Positions 9,278 to 18,299 of a stretch of 60,134 nt of DNA are shown here, piece by piece (within the stretch, counting starts at the first letter, position 1; the number at the start of each line of letters is the position of its first letter). The translations under genes and the position numbers were made by a program. The notes under the pieces are model-generated. The model had not been told where the DNA came from. It saw only the letters and a program-made list of their open reading frames with translations, and ran no database searches. Source of the DNA: Eubacterium sp. ER2 (GTDB lineage Bacteria; Bacillota; Clostridia; Lachnospirales; Lachnospiraceae); NCBI RefSeq assembly GCF_000765215.1, contig NZ_JPJE01000033.1, forward strand, positions 1-60,134. The letters are read 5' to 3'.

Positions 9278-12200
9278 ATGAAAAAGAAATTATTCAGGGG
9301 AATAGCGCTTGTGTTGGCTTGTTGCCTTCTGTCGAATGTTGCGACGCTTAATGCGGAAGAAACGGTTGGAGAACAGGAGGAACAAATAATTGAAGGCTCC
9401 GGGAAATTGGACAGAGACAATACATCCGAGGCTGCAACACGGGAAGACAAGGACGTAGAGGATGCGGATTCTGAAGAGTTTGCGGATGAAAATGTTGAAG
9501 ATAAAAAGGAAATTGAAGAAAGCAATCAGGAAAATACAGATATTTCTTCTTTGAAGATAAACAATCAAGAGACGAATTTGGACGCCCAGCCATCTGCTGC
9601 TCCACAGAATGTGAAAATTACAGGAAGTGTTGAAGTTGCTGGAGAGGATAAAGATAAAGGCATTTTTACAGTACGAGCTTATGATTTTTCTGATATAGAG
9701 AGTATCTGTGATATAAGGTTTGCTGTTTGGAGTGAAGAGGGAGGACAGGATGATCTGACATGGAATATTGTGGAAAGCAGTTTAGATGCGTCCTTTTATT
9801 CGGATGTAAAGTTGTCGGATCACAATTATACTTTAGGGAAATATATTGTTCATGCATATGCTTTGCTTGAGTCTGGAGGGCAAGTATGGGTGGGGGAAAC
9901 AGAGTATGAAATAGTTGTTGAAAGTTCAGAACTGAAAATTACAGAGGGGACGGACAGTGGAGAATATTTCTTTACTTTAAATGACCTTGTAGTACCGGCG
10001 GGGGAAGAAGCGGTCTTGTTTGCTGTTTGGAGTGAAAATGGCGGACAGGATGACATGGTATGGTACGATGCCAGAAAGCTGAAAAAGGGTTCGTATGAGT
10101 ATGACTGGTCTGTGCAAAACCATAGGGCACTTGGAAAATATAATGTACATGTGTATGTGCGCACAAAAGGTAATACAATGAAAGGAATTGGAGCATATGA
10201 ATTCAATATTGATGCTCCTAAAGTTGCCGAAATTGAGATAAGTGATCGGAATGTAGAGAGGGGAACATTTAGCGCTCGAGTGGAAGGCGTATCAAATGCA
10301 GATCTTGTTAAAGAAATTATGATTCCGGTTTGGAGTAATTCAAACGGACAGGACGATCTCGTGTGGTATGCGGCTCAAAAAGATTTAGACGGGACATATG
10401 AACTTACAGTGGATGTGAAGAACCATAAATACTCAGATGGATCTTACAATATACACGCATATGTGACGGATATTACCGGATATCAATATTTCGTGGGAAG
10501 CACTGAGTGCAGCATGGATATAGAAAAAGGCAGTTTGCAGATCGAAAATATCGGTGATGCAAGATATCGTATTGTATTATCGGATTTTGTCATTCCTGCG
10601 GGCGCATCTGAAGTCCTTTTCCCTGTATGGAGCGAAAATGGCGGACAAGATGACCTTGTATGGTATACTGCAGGCAAGAATGGTGAAGGGGATTATGTGT
10701 GCACAATTAGCCTGGATGACCATAGAGGTCTGGGAAGATATAATGTCCATGCATATGCTAAAAAACAAAACGGGGAACAGATTCCTCTGTTGATTTCAGG
10801 ATTTGAAACAGAAGTACCCATTGTCAATACTTTCGAGGTGGAAAAAGTAGATGAAGAGGCAGGATGCTTTACAGTAAAAGTTTCTGATATTGAAAATGAG
10901 GATCTTGTTAAAAACATAAAAATTCCTGTATGGTCTAAAAATGATCAAAGTGATCTCATCTGGTATAATGCAAGAAAAAATTTGGCCGGTGAATATATTA
11001 TTGATGTACATATCAAGGATCATCGATATAACATAGGGGAGTATAGTATTCATTGCTATGTAGAAGATATTACTGGCATGTTGAACGGAATTGGATCAAG
11101 AAGCTGTGATATGTCAGCAAAAGTAGAAGCAATAGAAGCGGAAGATATAGATGACTCGGAGGAGACTTTTGAAATCAATATATCCGGGGTTAATGTTCCG
11201 GCAGGTGAACGAGAGTTGCGAGTTGCTGTGTGGGGGGATAAAGATGGTCAAAATGATCTTACATGGCATACATTAAGCCGGCAGTCAAATGGAAATTATT
11301 CATTAGATGTTGAGGTGCGCGATCACTGTGAATTGGGATTGTATAACGTACATGTATACTGCGTGACCAAAGGCGGAGGAATGTTTGGACTTGGAACGAC
11401 AACCTTTAATGTATCTAATGTCCCTCTGTTTTCAAATGTGACAATTTCAGAGATAAACGGGAATAAAGGTACATTTCGAGTGACTATTTCAGGTCTTCTT
11501 GCCTCTTCAGGTATCCAGAAGGTTGAAATACCCATGTGGTGTTCTGATAATCAGAATGATATATACTGGTATACGGCCTCGAGATTATCCGAAGGTTCTT
11601 ATACTACAACGATGAACGTTGTGAATCATCGTCACCATTTTGGGGATTATAAAGTCCATGTATATGTCACAATGGGGAATGGAGTGAGAGTATGTGTCAG
11701 TTCATCAAATATCCAGAATATCAGCCCCAATAATTATCTGTACAATGAGTATATAAGTGACACACAAAGAAGAGTTTGGCTTCTTGGAGTTGACGGAGAG
11801 CTTGTTCAGTTCCCTACATGGAGCGATGAACAGGGGCAGGATGATATTGTCTGGTATGATGGAACCAATAATGGAAATGGCACATGGAGTGCGCTTGTAG
11901 ATAGTGCAAACCATAGCAATGGCGGAAATTATACAACTCATGCATATGTAACTAAAAGCGGTGTGAGGCAGTCGGTAGGGTCGACAAATTATTCATTAAT
12001 TAAAATACCTACAGATCTGGAAATGATGAGGCTGAAAGCCAATTCCTATTCAAGTACCACAGGATATATTGCCCTTGTAAACAGGACAACCCATAAAGTT
12101 GGCATTTTTCAAGGATGGCAGGGCAATTGGAACTGTATTCAGTACTGGGATTGTTCAGATGGAAAGGCAAGTACCCCGACTGTGGAAGGGGTATTCCGAG

Positions 12201-12433
12201 TGGGAAGCAGAGGATATTATTTCTATTCGGGAGATGCGATTTGTTACTGGTGGACGCAGTTTTACGGAGATTATCTGTTCCATTCGGTGCTTTACAACAG
12301 ATATAATGGCTCGCTAATGGATGGCAGATTGGGTATGGGGCTTTCCCACGGCTGTGTGAGATTAAATATTAATAATGCAAAGTGGATTTATGACACCATT
12401 CCTTCCGGGACGACGGTGGTGGTGTATCATTAG
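9278..12433 (+). CDS. Secreted L,D-transpeptidase with eight Bsp-like repeats
   Basis: A 1051-residue modular exported enzyme. A signal peptide (MKKKLFRGIALVLACCLL, cut after about residue 26) is followed by an acidic, disordered linker to about residue 110. Then come eight GBS-Bsp-like repeats, each with a core like PVWSENGGQDDLVWY and a following DH...G.Y.VH.Y strand. The C-terminal domain (about 925-1051) is a YkuD L,D-transpeptidase: an HSVLYN segment precedes SHGCVRL, with the catalytic Cys near residue 1026. It would form 3-3 crosslinks or attach proteins to peptidoglycan outside the cell. The start at 9278 follows GGGAGGGAAAG; an in-frame upstream start would lie inside the terminator stem. 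Repeat number seven has MWCSDNQNDIYWY, close to the second repeat of the glucosaminidase at the window start. Substrate is inferred. Confidence 0.93.
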   Translation: MKKKLFRGIALVLACCLLSNVATLNAEETVGEQEEQIIEGSGKLDRDNTSEAATREDKDVEDADSEEFADENVEDKKEIEESNQENTDISSLKINNQETNLDAQPSAAPQNVKITGSVEVAGEDKDKGIFTVRAYDFSDIESICDIRFAVWSEEGGQDDLTWNIVESSLDASFYSDVKLSDHNYTLGKYIVHAYALLESGGQVWVGETEYEIVVESSELKITEGTDSGEYFFTLNDLVVPAGEEAVLFAVWSENGGQDDMVWYDARKLKKGSYEYDWSVQNHRALGKYNVHVYVRTKGNTMKGIGAYEFNIDAPKVAEIEISDRNVERGTFSARVEGVSNADLVKEIMIPVWSNSNGQDDLVWYAAQKDLDGTYELTVDVKNHKYSDGSYNIHAYVTDITGYQYFVGSTECSMDIEKGSLQIENIGDARYRIVLSDFVIPAGASEVLFPVWSENGGQDDLVWYTAGKNGEGDYVCTISLDDHRGLGRYNVHAYAKKQNGEQIPLLISGFETEVPIVNTFEVEKVDEEAGCFTVKVSDIENEDLVKNIKIPVWSKNDQSDLIWYNARKNLAGEYIIDVHIKDHRYNIGEYSIHCYVEDITGMLNGIGSRSCDMSAKVEAIEAEDIDDSEETFEINISGVNVPAGERELRVAVWGDKDGQNDLTWHTLSRQSNGNYSLDVEVRDHCELGLYNVHVYCVTKGGGMFGLGTTTFNVSNVPLFSNVTISEINGNKGTFRVTISGLLASSGIQKVEIPMWCSDNQNDIYWYTASRLSEGSYTTTMNVVNHRHHFGDYKVHVYVTMGNGVRVCVSSSNIQNISPNNYLYNEYISDTQRRVWLLGVDGELVQFPTWSDEQGQDDIVWYDGTNNGNGTWSALVDSANHSNGGNYTTHAYVTKSGVRQSVGSTNYSLIKIPTDLEMMRLKANSYSSTTGYIALVNRTTHKVGIFQGWQGNWNCIQYWDCSDGKASTPTVEGVFRVGSRGYYFYSGDAICYWWTQFYGDYLFHSVLYNRYNGSLMDGRLGMGLSHGCVRLNINNAKWIYDTIPSGTTVVVYH

Positions 12434-12447
12434 TTAAGTGATATAAT

Positions 12448-12477
12448 AATTGCCTCGTGAAAGAGCACGAGGCAATT
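12448..12477 (+). terminator. Stem-loop after the L,D-transpeptidase gene
   Basis: Perfect 12-bp inverted repeat (12448-12459 and 12466-12477; core GCCTCGTG/CACGAGGC) with loop AAAGAG. There is no clear T-run on the right, so termination may be partial. Confidence 0.65.
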
Positions 12478-12504
12478 GTAGTAAAGGCAGTTCAGGAGAC
12501 TGAT

Positions 12505-12532
12505 TTGACTAAGAAGGCAGTGGCTGGATAGT
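12505..12532 (+). promoter_or_regulatory. Possible promoter for the NlpC/P60 gene
   Basis: TTGACT (12505-12510), 16-bp spacer, GATAGT (12527-12532). The -35 is good and the -10 weak. It lies about 55 bp before the start codon in the gap between two secreted-enzyme genes. Confidence 0.4.
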
Positions 12533-12585
12533 CCACTCGTTATATTGAAAACAAGATTTTGTATTTATGAGGGAGGGAAAGTTTA

Positions 12586-15500
12586 ATGAATTACTCAAAA
12601 AGACGGAAATATATTACCGGGCTCCGGCGAATATTATTGTGTCTTATGATTTGCACAATAGTGTTTAGCGACTATTCTTTTGCGTACGCTTCTTCAACAG
12701 AAAGTAATATGGATGAGACAAAGGAAGAGGATTCATTAGACAGCACAGGAATCTCTGAAACGGACGTTGCTTCTGATACAGAAGAAGATTCCGATAGTTT
12801 ATCGGAAGATCAGGGAACAGAAGATGATGCAGATGATGCGGAAAATGCGCAGAACCCGATTTATACAGGCGAAAGCGCCAGTGAATTCAGTGATAATATA
12901 CAAAGCGATGAGCTGCAAGAGACTTCAGTCAGTGATGACTCAAGCACTCAGATTATGCGGCTTGCTCCGCAGGAAGAAAAGACATTGGATGATTTGGCTA
13001 TGCAGAACAGTTCGGTTCTGGCGGATGGTGAATATGTGATTGGTTCCCGTCTGTCCAGTAGACAGGTCATTGATGTTGAGAGCGGATCGAATAATGATGG
13101 CGCTAATGTACAAATATATGAAACAAACACTACAAAGGCACAGAAATGGGAAGTTGTGCATGATGAAAAGGGATATATTACTTTCATTAATGCCGGCTCC
13201 GGGAAAGTGCTGGATGTAGCCAGCGGATATAATGTGGCCGGGACCAATGTACAGCAATATACTTCCAATGAAAGCAGGGCGCAGAAGTGGATCGTATTAA
13301 ATAATGGGGACGGTACCTTTACTATTAAATCGGCAGTTGGAAATGGAATGGTCTTAAATGTTACGGGGATGACAGCTGCCAATTCATCCAATGTCGATAT
13401 TGACTCTGGTGACGGAAGTGATAATCAGAAGTTTCTGTTTTATTCCACTAAAGCGGAGATATCAAATAGTGGAAAGACCATTGCAGATGGTACATATATG
13501 ATTAGCAGTAACGGCAGTTATTTGAAAAATGTGGGCAGCAAAATACAAAGTAATGCTGGTAAACAGAATGATCTGACTCAATATTTTTTTATTTCTTATA
13601 ATGAGTCAAAAGGATATTACACAATAAGGTCATGCAGTGCTGATCGAAATTTGGATGTTGACAGAGGAGATACTGTACCCGGCGCACTTGTGACAGCGGC
13701 ACCGGAAAATACTGAAGCGCATCAACAGTTCTGGGATATTCTGCAAAATGAAGATTATACATATACAATTACCAGCGCAGCCAATGGTCAAATGCTGGGG
13801 CAAGATCAAGCGGCAACAAATTCTATTGTAACCGTGCCGGGAGAAGATACTCGAAGCTGTACATGGACATTGGAAGAGGCTCCTTTTTGTTGGTCGGAAG
13901 AAGAGATGGACAGCCTTGCCGCAATAAAGATCGGACAGCCGGATATAGCTGCGGGAACATATCAGATTACGTCAGTGTTGAACGAAAAAATGTCATTAGA
14001 TGTTACAAATGGTTCAAAAGCCACTGGCGCGAAAGTACAGTTATATGAATCTAATGAAACTTTAGCTCAACGGTGGAAAGTTGAATATACGGATGACGGA
14101 TATGCGAAGATAGTCAGTGCCAACTCCGGGAAAGTTCTTGATGTAGACGGAGCATCTATCCAAAATGGTGTCCAGATACAGCAATATGATTGGAATAAAA
14201 CAAGAGCGCAGAAATGGCTTCCTATCAAGAATGACAATGGAACATATACCTTTTATTCTGCATTGGGACGAGGATTGGTCCTGGATGTGGCTTCGGGAAT
14301 AGCAGTGAATGGAGCAAAAGTGCAGACATATACCTGGAACGGAACAAATGCACAAATGTTTTGTTTTTATAATACAGAGGCCAATGTTCCTTCTCAGGGA
14401 AAAGTTATTGAAGACGGGTACTATACAATTGCGCTTTCCGCAGATAGCAATATGGTTATGGATTTGCATAATGGAGACGCAGCAGACGGAACACCCATGC
14501 AGATTTATAGTTCTAACGGAACATTAGCACAGTGTTTCTGGGTCGAATATCATGAAGACGGTTACTATAGTATAAAAATAGTAAAAACCGGCAAAGTAGT
14601 TGAACTGACTCGAGGTGGCCTTGTTCCCGGAACAGTAGTGCAGCAGGAAGCTGAAGATAATACGATAAAACAGCGCTGGATCATATCGGACACCGGGGAC
14701 GGTTCTTACAGAATAATTTCAGCTGCCAATGGATTGAGTATGGATGCGGGAGATATATCACAGGGAAGAACAATTACTACTCAGAACATTTCTGACGTGT
14801 CTTCTCAAAAGTGGAGTTTTATAGAGTATAAGCCGTCAATTGCAGAAGGATGCTATATGATCAGCACGGCTATTAATTCAAATAAAGTTGTTGATATTGC
14901 AGGTGGTTCATTGTCTGTTGGAGGAAATGCTCAGATTTATACCGATAATAAAAGCCTGGCACAAAAATGGCAGGTCAGAACGGTTGAAGAAGGGATTATA
15001 TCCTTGCAGAATCTTGGTTCAGGATTGTATTTAACAGATGTAAATGGAAACGTTTGCCAAATGAATAATTCCGGAAATGTTACAGATGCACAATGGGTTT
15101 TAGGTTTGCAGTTGGGAGATGGATTTACTTTAACGAATAGAGCTTCGGGGAAAAGATTAGATTTAAGTGGAGCTAATACCGCGGATCAGACCAATATAGG
15201 AACCTATGACGAGAATGGGACAAAAGCGCAAGCGTGGACTTTCAACGCTGTCAGTGTATTAGAGCCGGGATTTTATGAGTTCGCTCCATTATCTAATACC
15301 GGTTTGCGCCTGGAAGTTGCAGGAGGATCAAGAGATAATTTCGCAAATGTACAGGTCTATTCATCTAATGGAACTCTTTCACAACGGTGGTGGGTGAAGA
15401 GCGTGGGCGATGGCTGGTATACCTTGACGGCATGCTGCTCGGCAAAAGTCTTAGATATCAGTGGTGGAAGTGCGGCATTGAATGCAAATATTCAACAATA

Positions 15501-16218
15501 TGAGGCAAATGGAAGCAATGCGCAAAAGTGGCGCTTTGAAATGGGGGAAAATGGTATTGTTTTAAAATCTGCTTTGGGAACAGTAGCAGATGTTGTCGGC
15601 AGCTCAGGACAATCTGGCACAAATGTGTGGGCATATGAGCAGAATGGAAGTTCGGGACAGGAGTGGCGTGTTTTCTCTGCGGCAACTCCTGGAAAAATAG
15701 GATGGCAGAATCCTGCGGGATATCCGCAGGTGAGTTCGAGAACGGTTATGCTGCCCAGCTATTGTACGGGCTATTTCACTTATGTAACACCTTCCAGAAT
15801 TGCGATAGATGCGTCCAGAGAGGATTGTGTAAATGCATTTGTTGCAAGAGCATATGAATATTTAGGAACGCGATATATTGAGCCCTGGTCAAGCTGGCCG
15901 GGTGACGCTGTGGATTGCTCTGGACTGGTTTTACAGTGTTTATATGCGACTGGAATGGATATGGGAATTTATAATCCATATAACCATAGATGGTTGCCGG
16001 GACAAACATATAATTCTATGAATTGGCTGAACAATAATACATTTATGCCTGTGGGGCTAAATAATCTGCAGCGGGGAGATTTGGTGTATTACAGAAATCA
16101 TGTTGCAATTTATATAGGCGGGGGACAAATTATTGACTCCTGGCCTGGACAGGGTGTGACAATACAAGGATTGTATAGCCGAGGTAATGTGATAGGAGTG
16201 CAGAGGCCGTTTGTATAA
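12586..16218 (+). CDS. Secreted NlpC/P60 peptidase with six ricin-like lectin modules
   Basis: A 1210-residue exported wall enzyme. A twin-basic start and a hydrophobic signal (about 14-36) are followed by an acidic linker to about residue 135. Six modules then begin near residues 144, 300, 455, 608, 752 and 892, each opening with a (D/A/P)G.Y.I motif and containing QIY....A.QKW and GKVLDV repeats, the pattern of ricin B-type beta-trefoil lectins; module two is degenerate. The C-terminal domain (about 1070-1210) is NlpC/P60: catalytic Cys in DCSGLV, His in NHVAIYIG, then GGQIIDSWP. It probably cuts peptide stems while the lectin modules hold wall or surface glycan. GAGGGAGGGAAAG sets the start. 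Catalytic class is confident; sugar specificity is unknown. Confidence 0.93.
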   Translation: MNYSKRRKYITGLRRILLCLMICTIVFSDYSFAYASSTESNMDETKEEDSLDSTGISETDVASDTEEDSDSLSEDQGTEDDADDAENAQNPIYTGESASEFSDNIQSDELQETSVSDDSSTQIMRLAPQEEKTLDDLAMQNSSVLADGEYVIGSRLSSRQVIDVESGSNNDGANVQIYETNTTKAQKWEVVHDEKGYITFINAGSGKVLDVASGYNVAGTNVQQYTSNESRAQKWIVLNNGDGTFTIKSAVGNGMVLNVTGMTAANSSNVDIDSGDGSDNQKFLFYSTKAEISNSGKTIADGTYMISSNGSYLKNVGSKIQSNAGKQNDLTQYFFISYNESKGYYTIRSCSADRNLDVDRGDTVPGALVTAAPENTEAHQQFWDILQNEDYTYTITSAANGQMLGQDQAATNSIVTVPGEDTRSCTWTLEEAPFCWSEEEMDSLAAIKIGQPDIAAGTYQITSVLNEKMSLDVTNGSKATGAKVQLYESNETLAQRWKVEYTDDGYAKIVSANSGKVLDVDGASIQNGVQIQQYDWNKTRAQKWLPIKNDNGTYTFYSALGRGLVLDVASGIAVNGAKVQTYTWNGTNAQMFCFYNTEANVPSQGKVIEDGYYTIALSADSNMVMDLHNGDAADGTPMQIYSSNGTLAQCFWVEYHEDGYYSIKIVKTGKVVELTRGGLVPGTVVQQEAEDNTIKQRWIISDTGDGSYRIISAANGLSMDAGDISQGRTITTQNISDVSSQKWSFIEYKPSIAEGCYMISTAINSNKVVDIAGGSLSVGGNAQIYTDNKSLAQKWQVRTVEEGIISLQNLGSGLYLTDVNGNVCQMNNSGNVTDAQWVLGLQLGDGFTLTNRASGKRLDLSGANTADQTNIGTYDENGTKAQAWTFNAVSVLEPGFYEFAPLSNTGLRLEVAGGSRDNFANVQVYSSNGTLSQRWWVKSVGDGWYTLTACCSAKVLDISGGSAALNANIQQYEANGSNAQKWRFEMGENGIVLKSALGTVADVVGSSGQSGTNVWAYEQNGSSGQEWRVFSAATPGKIGWQNPAGYPQVSSRTVMLPSYCTGYFTYVTPSRIAIDASREDCVNAFVARAYEYLGTRYIEPWSSWPGDAVDCSGLVLQCLYATGMDMGIYNPYNHRWLPGQTYNSMNWLNNNTFMPVGLNNLQRGDLVYYRNHVAIYIGGGQIIDSWPGQGVTIQGLYSRGNVIGVQRPFV

Positions 16219-16363
16219 GATAGAGGACAAGTATCCCTTGTATTCACATAGAGATTTCAATTTATTGTGTATGTCCGATCTGCGTTTATGTGCCTTTTTC
16301 AAAGAATATTTTTGTTAGATTGACAAACGCCGATCGGTTATCAGAGGATGCGGAGGAAAAGTG

Positions 16364-17554
16364 ATGAATGAAGAGTTGATTTCAGTGTTAATGGTAAACT
16401 ATAACCGTGAAAATACGATTAGAGATGCAGTGCAGAGTGTGCTGAATCAGACCTGGAAGAATCTCCAGTTGATCATAGTGGATGATGGCTCTACAGATCG
16501 TTCCTGCGAAATTGTGGAAGACTTTTCGGATAGCAGGATTGAGATGTACAGACTTGAAAAGAATGAGCATATCTGTTATGCAACAAATTTTGGATTTGAC
16601 AAAGTCCGGGGAAAGTATCTCGCCAGAATTGACAGTGATGATATCTGGTATGAAAACAGGCTGGACAGACAAATGCAATTTATGAAGAAAAATCCTGAAT
16701 GCAGGATTTGTTTTACCTGGTGTAACTGGATTAATGAAAGAGGAGAGATTATAAACGATGAAGAGCCTGAACTGAGGAAAATGTGCGATGCTGATTTCAG
16801 AAGCCAGCGTGACTGGATAAAGCAGTTTTACTATGTAGGCAATTGCCTTTTGCATTCTTCGGTTTTAATGGAAACGGAATTGATGCGGGAGACCGGCGGT
16901 TTTGAACCAGCATACAGGCAGCTGCACGATTATGATTATTGGGTTAGGATCGTTAAGCATCATAATCTCTATGTGATTCCCGAGCGGCTGATTGGGATGC
17001 GCAGATTTGGAAAAGAGAATGACAAAAATATAAACGCAAGTGCCGTGACAGAGGAAAACGATATCAGAACATTTAACGAGTATGCAGATATCAGAGCTCA
17101 CATTTTTGATGATATGCCGGAAGATGTATTTCTGGCAGCATTTCAGGATGACTTTATCTGTAAAGCTTCTGTTACACCTCAGGAATTGGAGTGTGAAAAG
17201 GCATTCATATTGTGTAAGTCACAGATTGGCTGGGAATGGACAGCTCCGGCGGGCATTGAAAAGCTGAAAGAGCTGTTTAGAGATGACGAAATGAAAGACA
17301 TTCTGGAAAAAAAATTTAATTTCTCTATAAAGGATCTATATAGGATGAATGCAAAAAATATTTATTTTGATCCAATCGTTCAGAAGAAGTTTCAGACTGT
17401 AAGAGAGGAGAGAGACAGGCTTGAGGTTGATAACAAGTCACTATATGACGAGGTGGAAAGACTGAAGAAGGAAATTTCCCTATATAGAGATTCGACAAGC
17501 TGGAAAGTTACCCGCCCGCTTCGCCGCATCGGGAAAATCGTGCGTAGAAAATAA
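16364..17554 (+). CDS. GT2 glycosyltransferase with C-terminal coiled coil
   Basis: A 396-residue family 2 glycosyltransferase. The GT-A domain opens ISVLMVNYNRE, has VDDGSTDRS and the metal site IDSDD (about residue 88), followed by a segment with LHDYDYW typical of acceptor-side residues. Residues 340-385 form a charged coiled coil, and the tail (SWKVTRPLRRIGKIVRR) is a basic motif common at the end of O-antigen-type GT2 proteins, where it may dock on the membrane or partners. The GTG at 16361 is in frame, but CGGAGGAAAA is better spaced for the ATG at 16364. It is the last gene of the AT-richer section. Sugar specificity unknown. Confidence 0.87.
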   Translation: MNEELISVLMVNYNRENTIRDAVQSVLNQTWKNLQLIIVDDGSTDRSCEIVEDFSDSRIEMYRLEKNEHICYATNFGFDKVRGKYLARIDSDDIWYENRLDRQMQFMKKNPECRICFTWCNWINERGEIINDEEPELRKMCDADFRSQRDWIKQFYYVGNCLLHSSVLMETELMRETGGFEPAYRQLHDYDYWVRIVKHHNLYVIPERLIGMRRFGKENDKNINASAVTEENDIRTFNEYADIRAHIFDDMPEDVFLAAFQDDFICKASVTPQELECEKAFILCKSQIGWEWTAPAGIEKLKELFRDDEMKDILEKKFNFSIKDLYRMNAKNIYFDPIVQKKFQTVREERDRLEVDNKSLYDEVERLKKEISLYRDSTSWKVTRPLRRIGKIVRRK

Positions 17555-17600
17555 AGAGATGAAAAGTGTAAGAGACTATGAAAATTCACACTAACTACAC

Positions 17601-17629
17601 TGGACATAACTTCCAAATCCGCTTATAAT
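17601..17629 (+). promoter_or_regulatory. Sigma-A promoter for the GerMN lipoprotein gene
   Basis: TGGACA (17601-17606), 17-bp spacer, perfect TATAAT (17624-17629). A GGAGGAC ribosome site and the ATG at 17668 follow. Confidence 0.75.
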
Positions 17630-17667
17630 TTAATCAGAACACTCTTTACAAACGGAGGACAAGCATC

Positions 17668-18282
17668 ATGAAATCCAAACTGATAATAGCAATTTTACTT
17701 TTAACCCTTGTCTTTTCTCTGGCCGCCTGTGGCAGGAATTCCGGAGATAGCCAGGAGCCTTCCGATAGTTCGGATACCCAGACGGAGGAGCAGAAAGAAG
17801 AGGAACCGGAAGAGACAGAAGAGCCGGAGGCGGAAGAGGAGCAGCCCTCTCAGGATGCGACGAATACAGACACACAGACTCCTGCTCAGGAGCCGGTGGC
17901 TGAGACTGCGACGATTACTGTCTTCTACAGCAATGCGGACTCCACGGCTTTTGAGTCTTCAGAAGTGCAGATAGCTTCCCTCTCTCCCGAGGCTGTTCTT
18001 GAGGCTTTGGTTTCGCAGGGGGCGCTGACAGCCGACGTGGCGGAAAATTCCTTTACTATGAACACAGTGGATGGGAAGGAGAGCATAGAGCTGGATCTGA
18101 ATGGCGCCTTTGCTACATATGTATCTAACATGGGGACGACAGGCGAGTACTATACAGTGGGTGCCCTTGTCAATACATTCCTGGATGCCTACGAGTGTGA
18201 GCAGATTCGCATCACGGTAGATGGGGATACGCTGTCCACAGGACATGCCGAGTATCCGGGCTATCTGTCCAGATTTGAATAA
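17668..18282 (+). CDS. GerMN-domain lipoprotein
   Basis: A 204-residue lipoprotein. The signal peptide ends in a lipobox (SLAAC, Cys near residue 21), so it should be lipid-anchored on the outer face of the membrane. A long Glu/Pro/Thr-rich linker (about 25-88) is followed by a GerMN-type domain (about 90-204): ITVFYSN, LSPEAVLEALV, FTMNTVDGKE, LDLNGAF and a closing ITVDG motif. GerMN domains occur in spore-germination protein GerM and in wall-associated lipoproteins. The molecular role is not settled; with spore genes elsewhere in the window a sporulation or envelope role is plausible. It has its own promoter and is 17 bp upstream of the MerR-methyltransferase gene, so the two may be cotranscribed. 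Confidence 0.82.
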   Translation: MKSKLIIAILLLTLVFSLAACGRNSGDSQEPSDSSDTQTEEQKEEEPEETEEPEAEEEQPSQDATNTDTQTPAQEPVAETATITVFYSNADSTAFESSEVQIASLSPEAVLEALVSQGALTADVAENSFTMNTVDGKESIELDLNGAFATYVSNMGTTGEYYTVGALVNTFLDAYECEQIRITVDGDTLSTGHAEYPGYLSRFE

Positions 18283-18299
18283 GATTTGCGGAGCGGGAC

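Noticed and set aside
16320-16348. Promoter with perfect TTGACA before the GT2 gene at 16364
   Set aside because: No acceptable -10 lies 16-18 bp downstream, and the ribosome site would overlap the start-site region. The gene may be read from upstream.
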